DNA of 64,000 nucleotides, taken from Billgrantia antri (lineage in GTDB: Bacteria; Pseudomonadota; Gammaproteobacteria; Pseudomonadales; Halomonadaceae). Where the stretch lies: NCBI RefSeq assembly GCF_019430905.1, contig NZ_JAHYCA010000010.1, positions 34,832-98,831 of the forward strand, in the 5' to 3' direction. Both the position numbers and the translations under genes were made by a program. The notes beneath the pieces were generated by a model, which was not told where the DNA came from, did not search any database, and saw only the letters and a program-made list of their open reading frames with translations. Shown in pieces: positions 42,562-50,246 of the stretch (positions are counted from its first letter, which is position 1; every line of letters starts with the position of its first letter).

Positions 42562-44642
42562 GGGCAATCCCCCCGGCTGCAGGTGGTCTCGCTCAGCTTG
42601 CCGCACAGCGGCAGCAGCGTCGCCTCGGAGAGCTGATAGTCCTTGAGCTTGGGCAGCGAGGTAGGCGGTATTGCCTCATGAATTTCCGCCACCGCCCGGC
42701 CCGGCAGCAGCGGCATCTCCACCGCCTGGCCGGAGCCGGAGCCGGGGCTGCCGCCGGCATTGACCTTCACCGTGGGTCCGACCAGGGTCACGCCACCGCC
42801 GTCGAGCTTGAGGAAGCTGCCGCCGGCGTTGAGGGTCATTTCGCTGCCGGCTTCGAGCACCACCTTGTGGCCGGCCTTGATGTGCAGCTCGCGGCCACAT
42901 TCACTGAGCCAGGCCTGGCCGGCCTTGACGTGCAGCGTGCCCTGTACCGTGAGGTGCTGGTTGGCGTCGGTCTGCTCGTGCCGGTTGCCGCGCACGGTGT
43001 GGTGCTCGTCGGCGTCGACTTCGCCGATGCGGTCGTGATGCACGGTGAGGAAGCTGTCGTGGCCGATCTCCTCGGTGCGGTCGTTATTGGTGAGCAGTTC
43101 CAGGTCCTTCTGGGCGTGCAGCCAGATCTGCTCCTCGCCGGCCTCGTCCTCGAAGCGAAGTTCGTTGAACCCTTCGCCCTTGTGGCTCTGGGTGCGGAGG
43201 ACGGTACGGGTCTTGTGTTCCGGCAGTTCGTAGGGCGGGGTATTCACCGCGTGGTAGGTGCGCCCGGTGATCAGCGGCTGGTCGGGATCGCCCTCGAGGA
43301 AGCTGACCACCACTTCATGGCCGATCCGCGGGATGGCGATGCTGCCGTAGCCGCCGCCGGCCCAGCCCTGGGAGACGCGCACCCAGGCGCTGGCCGTTTC
43401 ATTGGGTTCGGCGTAGCGATCCCAGGGGAACTGGACCTTGACCCGGCCGTGCTCGTCGCAATAAATCTCCTCGCCCTCGGGGCCGACGACGAAGGCGACC
43501 TGCGGGCCGTCGACTCTTGGCTTGGCGTTGGGTTTGGGACGCCAGGCCTGGTCGGCGGGTATCAGCACCAGTTCGTTGTCGAACTTGGTCATGCCCATTC
43601 CTTCCCCGTCACGCTGAGTGACACCATCCTCTTCCAGCGCCTGGGGCTGGCTGCCGGTGTGCGTGACCGACACTACCTGCCAGTCGCGGTTGAGCTCGTC
43701 GAGATCGTGGTCGGTGAGGGTGAAGCGCGTCCCCGGAGCGAGTTCGGGCAGGTCGCTCTCGGCGCTACAGGTCAGGGCGTCGCTTCTCAGGTGCTCCAGG
43801 CGAATGCGGGTGAAGGCCTCGCCGGAGGCGTCGGCCTTGTAGCGGCCGGGGTAGTCGTAGTGTTCGTAGTCGTCTCTTTGGGCGTGTTCTTCCAGGCCGT
43901 CCGCGGCGTGTTCATGGAGTTGGGCGTAGGCGGGGTTCTTGAACGAGGTGTCCTTGAGTGTGACCGAAGCCGGGGCGACCCGGGCGAGTTGTTCGAGCTT
44001 GCGCACGTGGCGGCTCGGCGGGGTGCCGCCGGCGCGGCCGTGGTAGGTGCGGCTGCCCAGGTGGTCCAGCACCTGGGGCGCGTCGGCGAACACCAGGCGG
44101 TGAGTGCCACCGGGAGCATCTTCAAACTCATGAAAGTAGAACAGCCCCTCCTCGGCGGCCAGGCGCTGGATGAAGGCGAGGTCGCTCTCGCGGTACTGGG
44201 TCAGGTACTCGCGTTCGACCGGTTCGCGGGTGGCGGCGAAGGCCACGTCGGTGAGGCCGCGCTCGTCGCACAGGGTGTTGATGACCGTGAGCGGCGAGAC
44301 CTGCTGGAAGATGCGCGAGTTGTGGCGCAGGCCCAGGCGCCAGATGGCCGGGCGCGCGACCAGCGAGTAGATCGTGCGCCGGTGGCCGCGGTCGCCGCGA
44401 CCGAACTCACTGACGATGGCATGCACCCGGCGCAGCACCTCGCCGTCCTGCCAGATCGTCAGGCTCACCGGGCGGTCGAGGATGTCACTCGCGGCGAGGC
44501 TGCCGTCACGGCTGGCGAAGCGTAGCGTGAGGGTGAAGGGCGCGGAGAGCGCCTCCTCCAGGGTGAAGTCGACCACCGCCAGGTCGGCCGAGTCAGCCCC
44601 GGCGAGCGCGAGGGTGAATTGGAGTCCGGTTTCAGCGGCCAT
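42546..44642 (-). CDS. vgrG: T6SS tip protein VgrG with cysteine-rich tail
   Basis: 698 residues from the ATG at 44642, which has a perfect AGGAGG site; the frame extends upstream but without one. Residues 1-330 form the gp27-like base, about 384-470 the gp5 OB-fold (EEIYCDEHGRVKVQFPWDR, SAWVRVSQGWAGGGYGS, PRIGHEVVVSFLEGDPDQP), then the beta-helical needle with repeated hydrophobic residues (about 500-640, DUF2345-like). The last 25 residues are unusual and carry four cysteines (LPLCGKLSETTCSRGDCPCLAG), a possible metal-binding knot for adaptor or cargo. No fused catalytic domain. It forms the puncturing spike on the Hcp tube. No core tss genes occur in the window, so this is an orphan cargo island. 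Confidence 0.95.
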   Translation of the reverse strand: MAAETGLQFTLALAGADSADLAVVDFTLEEALSAPFTLTLRFASRDGSLAASDILDRPVSLTIWQDGEVLRRVHAIVSEFGRGDRGHRRTIYSLVARPAIWRLGLRHNSRIFQQVSPLTVINTLCDERGLTDVAFAATREPVEREYLTQYRESDLAFIQRLAAEEGLFYFHEFEDAPGGTHRLVFADAPQVLDHLGSRTYHGRAGGTPPSRHVRKLEQLARVAPASVTLKDTSFKNPAYAQLHEHAADGLEEHAQRDDYEHYDYPGRYKADASGEAFTRIRLEHLRSDALTCSAESDLPELAPGTRFTLTDHDLDELNRDWQVVSVTHTGSQPQALEEDGVTQRDGEGMGMTKFDNELVLIPADQAWRPKPNAKPRVDGPQVAFVVGPEGEEIYCDEHGRVKVQFPWDRYAEPNETASAWVRVSQGWAGGGYGSIAIPRIGHEVVVSFLEGDPDQPLITGRTYHAVNTPPYELPEHKTRTVLRTQSHKGEGFNELRFEDEAGEEQIWLHAQKDLELLTNNDRTEEIGHDSFLTVHHDRIGEVDADEHHTVRGNRHEQTDANQHLTVQGTLHVKAGQAWLSECGRELHIKAGHKVVLEAGSEMTLNAGGSFLKLDGGGVTLVGPTVKVNAGGSPGSGSGQAVEMPLLPGRAVAEIHEAIPPTSLPKLKDYQLSEATLLPLCGKLSETTCSRGDCPCLAG

Positions 44643-44793
44643 GCTTCCCTCCTGGAAGACGAATATGCGGTGAGCCACCGCCACGGCGAAAGATGCCGCG
44701 ACGGTAGGTTACGTGCCGTATCCGACAAGACAAGAGCGAAACGGCACGAAGGGACGAACGCTGACAACCCGTGTCGGCGATCTCTTACACGCC

Positions 44794-44829
44794 GCGACGC
44801 CAGCGCTCGATGAAGAACGCTGGCGTCGC
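44794..44829 (-). terminator. Hairpin between hcp and vgrG (second of two)
   Basis: A perfect 12-bp stem GCGACGCCAGCG / CGCTGGCGTCGC with a 12-base loop. Together with the hairpin at 44839-44871 it separates hcp from vgrG, so hcp should be made in excess. Confidence 0.65.
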
Positions 44830-44838
44830 GAGGCGAAT

Positions 44839-44871
44839 CGCCCCCGCCCGGCGAGCGGTCGGGCAGGGGCG
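44839..44871 (-). terminator. Hairpin just after hcp (first of two)
   Basis: An 11-of-12-bp stem CGCCCCCGCCCG / CGGGCAGGGGCG with a 9-base loop, 12 bases after the hcp stop. The only T-rich tail is short (GATTCGCC), so some read-through into vgrG is likely. Confidence 0.65.
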
Positions 44872-44883
44872 AGGGCGAGCCGA

Positions 44884-45402
44884 TCAGGACTCGATCGGGG
44901 CGCGCCAGTCGTCGGAACCGGAGGTGCCGGCGACGGTGTGTTCCCAGTCGATCTTGCGGTAGGCCAGGGAGACGTCCATAAGTTGAGTGAACTCGGCCTT
45001 GGTCACGTCCTGGGCGTGGGGCATGCGCAGGTTGATGTCGACGATGGTGGCGTCGGTCAGGGTGGTGGTGAAGAAGTGCTCCTGCTTGCCCTCCACGGAA
45101 GTGCGGTACCACTTCAGCTCGACGTTGGGCAGCATCTCGCCGGAAGCCAGGGCGTTGTACATCAGCGGCACGGCCTTGTTCAGGGCCACGGTAAAGACGA
45201 ACGGCTTGTGGGCGCGCTGGCCGGAAGGCTGGCCGGACTGCGGGTCGGTGGGCACGGTAACGACGTGCTTGAACTCCTGGACCAGCATCTCGTCTTCGTG
45301 GCCTTCCACGTAGATGTTGCCCACGGAGTCCGGGGTGAAGGCGCCGGCGGTGATGTTGCCCTGGGTCTGGCCTTCGATGCTGATATAGCAGGGAGTCGGC
45401 AT
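44884..45402 (-). CDS. hcp: T6SS tube protein Hcp
   Basis: 172 residues, the normal Hcp size, from the ATG at 45402 with AAGGAG upstream. Family features: start PTPCYISIEGQTQGNITAGAF, HEDEMLVQEFKHVVTVPTDPQSGQP, HKPFVFTVALNKAVPLMYNALASGE, and the C-terminal AYRKIDWEHTVAGTSGSDDW. Hexameric rings stack into the tube carrying the VgrG tip; Hcp can also carry small effectors in its lumen. The upstream region has a sigma-54 promoter, an IHF site and three enhancer-like repeats. Confidence 0.96.
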   Translation of the reverse strand: MPTPCYISIEGQTQGNITAGAFTPDSVGNIYVEGHEDEMLVQEFKHVVTVPTDPQSGQPSGQRAHKPFVFTVALNKAVPLMYNALASGEMLPNVELKWYRTSVEGKQEHFFTTTLTDATIVDINLRMPHAQDVTKAEFTQLMDVSLAYRKIDWEHTVAGTSGSDDWRAPIES

Positions 45403-45455
45403 GGTCTGCTCCTTGACGATGTGAATGAAATGTCCCGATGGACGGTTCATAAGGA

Positions 45456-45470
45456 GCAGGAGGTGTGCCG
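45456..45470 (-). promoter_or_regulatory. Sigma-54 (RpoN) promoter of hcp
   Basis: Minus-strand GGCAC-ACCTC-CTGCT has the required GG-N10-GC spacing (GG at 45469-45468, GC at 45457-45456) and matches consensus GGCAC...TGC(A/T). Predicted start of transcription is near 45444, giving a leader of about 42 bases that contains the AAGGAG ribosome site. Sigma-54 control of hcp is known in several gammaproteobacteria. Confidence 0.75.
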
Positions 45471-45490
45471 CTTTTTGCTAACTCATTTTG

Positions 45491-45503
45491 AATCAATCAA
45501 TTA
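45491..45503. promoter_or_regulatory. IHF consensus site between enhancers and sigma-54 promoter
   Basis: AATCAATCAATTA is an exact match to WATCAA-N4-TTR, centred near -53 relative to the predicted hcp start, in an AT-rich stretch. A near-perfect 18-bp palindrome (TAATGC-TAATTA-ACATTA region, 45520-45537) lies just beyond it. Confidence 0.65.
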
Positions 45504-45537
45504 GACATTTCTCAAGGCGTAATGCTAATTAACATTA

Positions 45538-45591
45538 GGCAAGAAGTTGCCCAGGGCGGGCAAGATCTTGCCCGGCGGGCAATAAATTGCC
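45538..45591. promoter_or_regulatory. Three enhancer-like inverted repeats GGCAA-N4-TTGCC upstream of hcp
   Basis: Three copies with identical 5-base arms and 4-base spacers: 45538-45551 (spacer GAAG), 45559-45572 (GATC; extended to a 16-bp perfect palindrome) and 45578-45591 (TAAA). Centres are 21 and 19 bases apart, so they lie on one helix face, at about -100, -121 and -140. This suits an upstream activating sequence for a sigma-54 activator (VasH-like), not encoded in the window. Confidence 0.75.
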
Positions 45592-45616
45592 TAATTCGAA
45601 TTGGGTTCTTGGGAAG

Positions 45617-45638
45617 GAAAAGGCGGCCGTAGGCCGCC
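45617..45638 (-). terminator. Rho-independent terminator of the TRAP 3/gguC/dehydrogenase operon
   Basis: Minus strand: GGCGGCC-TAC-GGCCGCC followed by TTTT, 31 bases after the stop of the semialdehyde dehydrogenase gene. It insulates the T6SS control region from the pentose operon. Confidence 0.85.
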
Positions 45639-45669
45639 ATAGGTTTTAGAAAGACGCTGCGGCAGAGCG

Positions 45670-46616
45670 CTACACCTCGCGCTCGCCATCCACCAGCCGC
45701 GACACACCCCAGGGGTTGCCGTCACGCAGCACCTCGGGCAGCAAGTCTTCAGGCAGCGCCTGGTAGCACACCGGGCGCAGGAAGCGGAAGATCGCCGCGC
45801 TGCCCACCGAGGTGGTGCGGCTGTCGGAGGTGGCCGGGTAGGGCCCGCCGTGGACCATGGCGTGGCATACCTCGACGCCCGTCGGCCAGCCGTTGGCGAG
45901 AATGCGCCCCGCCTTGCGCTCGAGGATCGGCAGCAGCGCCTTGGCCGCGTCGAGGTCGCCGTCGTCCATCTGCAGCGTGGCGGTAAGCTGGCCTTCGAGC
46001 TCGGCAGCAACGCGGCGCACCTCGGCCTGGTCGGTGCACTCGATCACCAGCGAGGTAGCACCGAACACCTCCTCCTGCAGCTCGGTGTCAGCCAGGAAGT
46101 CCGCGGCCGCGGTGACGTAGAGCCCCGCCTGGCACGGGTGGGCGGATTCACCGGCCTGGCCGCGGGCGATTTCGCGTACCTTGCCGTTGCTCGAAAGCCG
46201 ACCCACGCCCTGCTGGTAGGCGTCGTGGATGCCCGGGGTGAGCATGGTCTGGGCGGCGCTGCCCTTCACGGCCTCGCCCGCCGCCTCGACGAAGGCATCG
46301 AGCTCGGGGCCCTTCACCGCGATGACCAGGCCCGGGTTGGTGCAGAACTGCCCGGCGCCCATGTTGAGCGAGGCGACGAAGCCCTCGGCGATCTGCGCCC
46401 CACGGGCACGTAACGCCTCCGGCAGCAGGAACACCGGGTTGATCGAACTCATCTCGGCGTAGACCGGGATCGGCTGCGGGCGCGATTGTGCCGTCTTCAT
46501 CAGCGCGGTGCCGCCGCCGCGGGAGCCGGTGAAGCCGACGGCTTGAATGCGCGGGTCGGCCACCAGCGCCTGGCCGATCTCGCGGCCCGAACCGAACAGC
46601 AGCGAGAACACGCCCT
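45670..46616 (-). repeat. Long direct repeat, copy 1 (semialdehyde dehydrogenase 3' part)
   Basis: Nearly identical DNA recurs at 63055-64000 in the same orientation, 17,385 bases away. Identity is mosaic: a stretch of roughly 290 bases (from about 45704) is identical, then a variable block of about 40 bases, then long identical blocks again. The true repeat probably extends beyond the window edge. Confidence 0.9.
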
Positions 46617-47247
46617 CCGGCAGGCCGCTCTTCTCGACGGCACGCTGCATGGCACGACCCACCAGCTCCGAGGTGCCGGGATGGGCGGAGTGGCCCTTGA
46701 CCACCACCGGGCAGCCGGCGGCCAGCGCCGAGGCGGTGTCGCCGCCGGCCACGGAGAAGGCCAGCGGGAAGTTCGAGGCGCCGAACACGGCGACGGGGCC
46801 GAGCGGAATGTGACGCTGGCGCAGGTCGGCGCGGGGCATCGGCTCACGCTCCGGCAGGGCCGGGTCGAGGCGCAGGTCGAGCCACTCGCCGGCGCGCACC
46901 ACCGAGGCGAACAGGCGCAGCTGGCCGCAGGTACGGCCACGCTCGCCCTCGAGGCGCGCCCGGGGCAGGCCGGTCTCGGCCATGGCGCGCTCGATCAGTT
47001 CGTCGCCGATGGCCTCGATCTCGGAGGCCGCAGTCTCGAGAAAGGCGGCGCGCGCTTCGAGGGTGGTCTCGCGGTAGCTGGCAAAGGCCTTCTCGGCGAG
47101 TTCGCAGGCGCGCTCGACCTCGGCGGTCGTGCCGCCGCCATAGGTGGGCGCGAGGGTCTCGCCGGTGGCGGGATTGACGGCGTTGATGGGCTGGGAACTG
47201 CCGCTGACGGCTTCGCGGCCGATCAGCATCTTGCCTTCCAGGGACAT
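45670..47247 (-). CDS. Alpha-ketoglutarate semialdehyde (2,5-dioxovalerate) dehydrogenase, copy 1
   Basis: A 525-residue aldehyde dehydrogenase that oxidises 2,5-dioxopentanoate to alpha-ketoglutarate with NAD(P), the last step of the non-phosphorylative pentose route. Catalytic Cys302 is in GAGQFCTNPG, the catalytic Glu in PVYAEMSSINPVF, and the cofactor loop in VGFTGSRGGG; the length fits the larger KGSADH class. Last gene of the operon dctP-dctQ-dctM-gguC-dehydrogenase. A second copy at the window end differs at 13 of about 313 comparable residues. Confidence 0.92.
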   Translation of the reverse strand: MSLEGKMLIGREAVSGSSQPINAVNPATGETLAPTYGGGTTAEVERACELAEKAFASYRETTLEARAAFLETAASEIEAIGDELIERAMAETGLPRARLEGERGRTCGQLRLFASVVRAGEWLDLRLDPALPEREPMPRADLRQRHIPLGPVAVFGASNFPLAFSVAGGDTASALAAGCPVVVKGHSAHPGTSELVGRAMQRAVEKSGLPEGVFSLLFGSGREIGQALVADPRIQAVGFTGSRGGGTALMKTAQSRPQPIPVYAEMSSINPVFLLPEALRARGAQIAEGFVASLNMGAGQFCTNPGLVIAVKGPELDAFVEAAGEAVKGSAAQTMLTPGIHDAYQQGVGRLSSNGKVREIARGQAGESAHPCQAGLYVTAAADFLADTELQEEVFGATSLVIECTDQAEVRRVAAELEGQLTATLQMDDGDLDAAKALLPILERKAGRILANGWPTGVEVCHAMVHGGPYPATSDSRTTSVGSAAIFRFLRPVCYQALPEDLLPEVLRDGNPWGVSRLVDGEREV

Positions 47248-47266
47248 GTCGAACTCCTTGCTGCTC

Positions 47267-48253
47267 TCAGAGCGATTTCACTTCGATGGCTGGCTGGTCT
47301 GCCTCGAAGCGTAGTGGATTGCGCAGGGGGCGACCGAATTCGCTCAGCGCGATCTCGAAGCGGTCGCCGTCGCGGGTCTGGACGCCGTCGGCAAAGCTCA
47401 GGGTGGCGGTGCCGAAGAAGTGCACGTGCACGTCACCGGCACGGCGAAAGCCCGCATACTTGAAGTGGTGATGCTCCAGGTTGGCCAGGCTGTGGGCCAT
47501 GTTGGCCTCGCCGGTGAGGAAGGGCTTCTCCCAGACCGTCTCGTTGCCGCGCACGATGCGGCTGGTGCCTTCCAGATGTTTGGGCAACTCACCGATCAGA
47601 AGCTCCGGACCGAAACTACAGGCGCGCAGCTTGGAGTGGGCCAGCCACAGGTAGTTGAAACGCTCGGTCACATGATCGGAGAACTCGTTGCCGATGGCGT
47701 AGCCGACCCGCCAGGGCTGGCCGTCGTCGCCGATCACGTAGAGCCCGGCCAGCTCCGGCTCCTCGCCGGCATCCTCGGCAAAGGGCGGCACGGGAATCTC
47801 CGTCTCGGGCGCGACGACACAGCTGCCATCGCCCTTGTAGAACCATTCCGGCTGGGCGCCAACGCTGCCTGCCGCGGGCTTGCCGCCGTCCACACCGAGC
47901 TTGAACATGCGCATGGAGTCGGTGAGCTCCGCTTCACTCACCTGTGTTTTCGCATGCATCGCCGAGCGCGTATCGGCGCTGCCCAGATGAGTGAGGCCGG
48001 TGCCGGTCACCAGGCAGTGGGCCGGGTCGGGGTGGGTCAGCGGCGGCAGCAGGCGTTTCTCGTCGACCAGTCGCTGGTAGTCGAGGCGGGTCTCGGTGAG
48101 TGCCGACTCGACGGTGGCGGCCAACGATTGCCCCGCGCTGATGGCGCGGCGGGACAGTGTGTAGGTGTCGCTGTCGAGCAGGCGCACTTCACGGTCGCTT
48201 TCGACCCGGGCCGCGTGGATACGGCCATGGTGCTCGCATTGAATCAGGCGCAT
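47267..48253 (-). CDS. gguC: GguC family protein (FAH superfamily keto-acid dehydratase candidate)
   Basis: 328 residues with the GguC/AraD1 pattern: MRLIQCEHHGRIHAARVE at the start, GTGLTHLGSADTRSAMHAKT, the FAH-type metal segment EPELAGLYVIGDDG...GYAIGNEFSDHVTERFNYLWLAHSKLR, and FFGTATLSF. In Agrobacterium and Azospirillum, members lie in arabinose/galactose loci; an L-2-keto-3-deoxyarabonate dehydratase role producing the semialdehyde for the next gene is reasonable but not proven. It lies 19 bases upstream of the dehydrogenase and 27 bases after dctM. Confidence 0.85.
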   Translation of the reverse strand: MRLIQCEHHGRIHAARVESDREVRLLDSDTYTLSRRAISAGQSLAATVESALTETRLDYQRLVDEKRLLPPLTHPDPAHCLVTGTGLTHLGSADTRSAMHAKTQVSEAELTDSMRMFKLGVDGGKPAAGSVGAQPEWFYKGDGSCVVAPETEIPVPPFAEDAGEEPELAGLYVIGDDGQPWRVGYAIGNEFSDHVTERFNYLWLAHSKLRACSFGPELLIGELPKHLEGTSRIVRGNETVWEKPFLTGEANMAHSLANLEHHHFKYAGFRRAGDVHVHFFGTATLSFADGVQTRDGDRFEIALSEFGRPLRNPLRFEADQPAIEVKSL

Positions 48254-48280
48254 GGCGCGATTCCTCGTATTGGAAATTGG

Positions 48281-49582
48281 TTAGAGTGGCCAGATCGCCA
48301 GTTGCGGCCACAACAGCAGGGCGGCCAGCACGCAGAGCTGGATGAGCATGAACGGCAGCACCGAGACATAGATATCCTTGAGGCTGATCTCCGGCGGCGC
48401 CACGCTCTTGAGATAGAACGCCGCCGGGCCGAAGGGCGGCGACAGGAACGAGACCTGCATGTTCACGGCGAACAGGATGCCGAACCAGATCGGGTCGAAG
48501 CCCAGCTCGGTGACGATGGGCAGGAAGATCGGCAGGGCGAGCATGGCGATGCCGATCCAGTCGAGGAACAGGCCGAGCACCAGCATGATGCCCATCATCA
48601 CCAGGATGATGACGATCGGTGCCACCTCGAGGCCCAGGATCAGGCCCGAGACGAAACGGTTGCCGCCCATCAGGTTGTAGACGCCGACCAGGGCGGCGGC
48701 GCCGATACCGATCCAGATGATCATGCCGCAGGTGTTGAGCGTCTGGCCCAGGCTGTGATGCAGCATGGAGAGCGAGAATTCGCGGCGCACTATGATCGCC
48801 AGGATGACACCGAACACGCCCATGGCCGCCGCTTCGGTGACCGAGGCGATACCGCCGTAGATGGTACCGAGCACCAGGAAGGCGATCAGCCCGGGGAGCA
48901 ATATTGCCTTGGCGGCGTCGAGCCTGCCGGTGAAGGGGTTGTCCTGGCTCTCCTCGGTCAACGGCGGTCCCATGTCGGGATTCTTGAGGCAGCGCACCAG
49001 TACGTAGGCGATGTAGGAGCCCATCAGAATGACGGCAGGCGTGATCGCCGCGGTGAATAGCTCGGCGATCGAGACGCTGGCGATCAGGCCGTAGATGATC
49101 AGCACGATCGACGGCGGCATCATGGTGCCCAGCGCGCCGCCGGCACATACCACGCCGATCGACAGGCGCTTGTCGTAGCCCAGGCGCAGCATTTGCGGCA
49201 GCGCCAGGATGCCCAGCAGCACGATCTCGCCGCCGATGATTCCGGACAGCGCGGCGAGGAAGAACGCCACCACGATGGTCTGCACCGCCACGCCACCGGG
49301 CAGGCGGCCGGCGAACACGCGCATGGCGTTGAACAGATCCTTGGCGATGCCGGAGCGGTCGAGCAGCGAGGCCATAAGCACGAACATCGGCACCGCAACC
49401 AGCGAGTACTCGGTGATGAAGCCGTAGACGCGGCTGGTGATCAGCGGCAGCGCGGTTTCGCCGAACCAGCCGAAGGTGAAGGCCATCGCCACCAGGCCGG
49501 TGATGAAGGCCAGCGGCAGGCCTGTCACCAGCAGCGCGAAGATGGCCCCGACCATCAGCAGGGTAGCGGTCGAGATATCCAT
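48281..49582 (-). CDS. dctM: TRAP transporter 3 large membrane subunit
   Basis: 433 residues from the ATG at 49582, which overlaps the dctQ stop by one base (TGATG). About twelve hydrophobic segments with DctM motifs TGLPLAFITGLVAMAF, PMFVLMASLLDRSGIAKDLF, GIIGGEIVLLGILALPQML, GTMMPPSIVLIIYG and FLSPPFGPAAFYLKSV. The sequence belongs to the branch with larger subunits, different from TRAP 1 and 2. It works with DctQ and the receptor upstream. Confidence 0.94.
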   Translation of the reverse strand: MDISTATLLMVGAIFALLVTGLPLAFITGLVAMAFTFGWFGETALPLITSRVYGFITEYSLVAVPMFVLMASLLDRSGIAKDLFNAMRVFAGRLPGGVAVQTIVVAFFLAALSGIIGGEIVLLGILALPQMLRLGYDKRLSIGVVCAGGALGTMMPPSIVLIIYGLIASVSIAELFTAAITPAVILMGSYIAYVLVRCLKNPDMGPPLTEESQDNPFTGRLDAAKAILLPGLIAFLVLGTIYGGIASVTEAAAMGVFGVILAIIVRREFSLSMLHHSLGQTLNTCGMIIWIGIGAAALVGVYNLMGGNRFVSGLILGLEVAPIVIILVMMGIMLVLGLFLDWIGIAMLALPIFLPIVTELGFDPIWFGILFAVNMQVSFLSPPFGPAAFYLKSVAPPEISLKDIYVSVLPFMLIQLCVLAALLLWPQLAIWPL

Positions 49583-50178
49583 CAGCGCACCTCCCGGCGG
49601 GGGCGAGCCCGCAACGACTGGATCAAGTGCAACAATGCCTGCAGTGTCATCAGCGCCAGGGCGAACAGGATCATGCCCTTGACCAGGGCCGGAAATGGGG
49701 GGTTCCAGGAGGTGCCGGAGCGCTCCAGGCGCCATTCGCCGAGCGGACTGTGAGACGCTGTCCAGAACATGGTGAAGGCGGCGTAGCTCATGGCCAGGCA
49801 GAAACCCAGCGTCACCAGGTCGTTGAAGCGATCCATCCAGCCCCTGAGGCGCGGGCCGACGTTGTCGTAGAGCACCTTGACCCGGATGTGGCTATTGCGT
49901 GCCATGGCGGCAGGGCCGCCCAGGGCGAAGCTGATCGCGATGAGGAATACCACGCTCTCATGGACCCAGGAGGTGGGGGAATTGAACCCATAGCGCAGGA
50001 AGACCTCGACTACGCTGATGGCCATGGCCAGCAGGATCATCCAGGCGGCGCCCCGGGCGCCTCTCGACACCAGCCGATCAAGACCGTTGCGCTCGGGCGA
50101 GACATCCTCGACATGCTCTACGATGTCGGCGAGTTCCTGTTCGGGCAGGGGCTTGGGGTCATGCTGTTGCTGCGACAT
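49582..50178 (-). CDS. dctQ: TRAP transporter 3 small membrane subunit
   Basis: 198 residues with a hydrophilic N-terminus of about 40 residues, then four membrane helices (GAAWMILLAMAISVVEVFLRY, ESVVFLIAISFALGGPAAMA, LVTLGFCLAMSYAAFTMFW, ALVKGMILFALALMTLQALLHL). The NSHIRVKVLYDNVGPRLRGWMDRF loop is characteristic. Separated from dctP by a 16-bp hairpin and joined to dctM by a one-base overlap. Confidence 0.9.
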   Translation of the reverse strand: MSQQQHDPKPLPEQELADIVEHVEDVSPERNGLDRLVSRGARGAAWMILLAMAISVVEVFLRYGFNSPTSWVHESVVFLIAISFALGGPAAMARNSHIRVKVLYDNVGPRLRGWMDRFNDLVTLGFCLAMSYAAFTMFWTASHSPLGEWRLERSGTSWNPPFPALVKGMILFALALMTLQALLHLIQSLRARPRREVR

Positions 50179-50194
50179 GGCGTATCTCTAGTGG

Positions 50195-50230
50195 CGCTGC
50201 GGGCCGCCAGACGCCTGGCGGCCCGCAGCG
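50195..50230 (-). terminator. Strong hairpin between dctP and dctQ (TRAP 3)
   Basis: A perfect 16-bp stem CGCTGCGGGCCGCCAG / CTGGCGGCCCGCAGCG with a 4-base loop, 16 bases after the dctP stop. No T-run. The strongest of the three dctP-dctQ hairpins in this window. Confidence 0.8.
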
Positions 50231-50246
50231 GTTGCCGGTGTGTGGT

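Noticed and set aside
42678..44525. Open frame of 615 codons on the plus strand opposite vgrG
   Set aside because: It is the exact complement of a well-supported vgrG gene; long antisense frames are expected in high-GC genes, and it shows no domain or ribosome site.
32553..45602. Mobile element or prophage origin of the T6SS island
   Set aside because: No integrase, transposase, tRNA junction or flanking repeat is visible; only a local shift to AT-richer DNA in the variable Sel1 segments and the split gene.
47420..49060. Open frame of 546 codons opposite gguC and dctM
   Set aside because: Spans two real genes on the other strand and has shadow-like composition.
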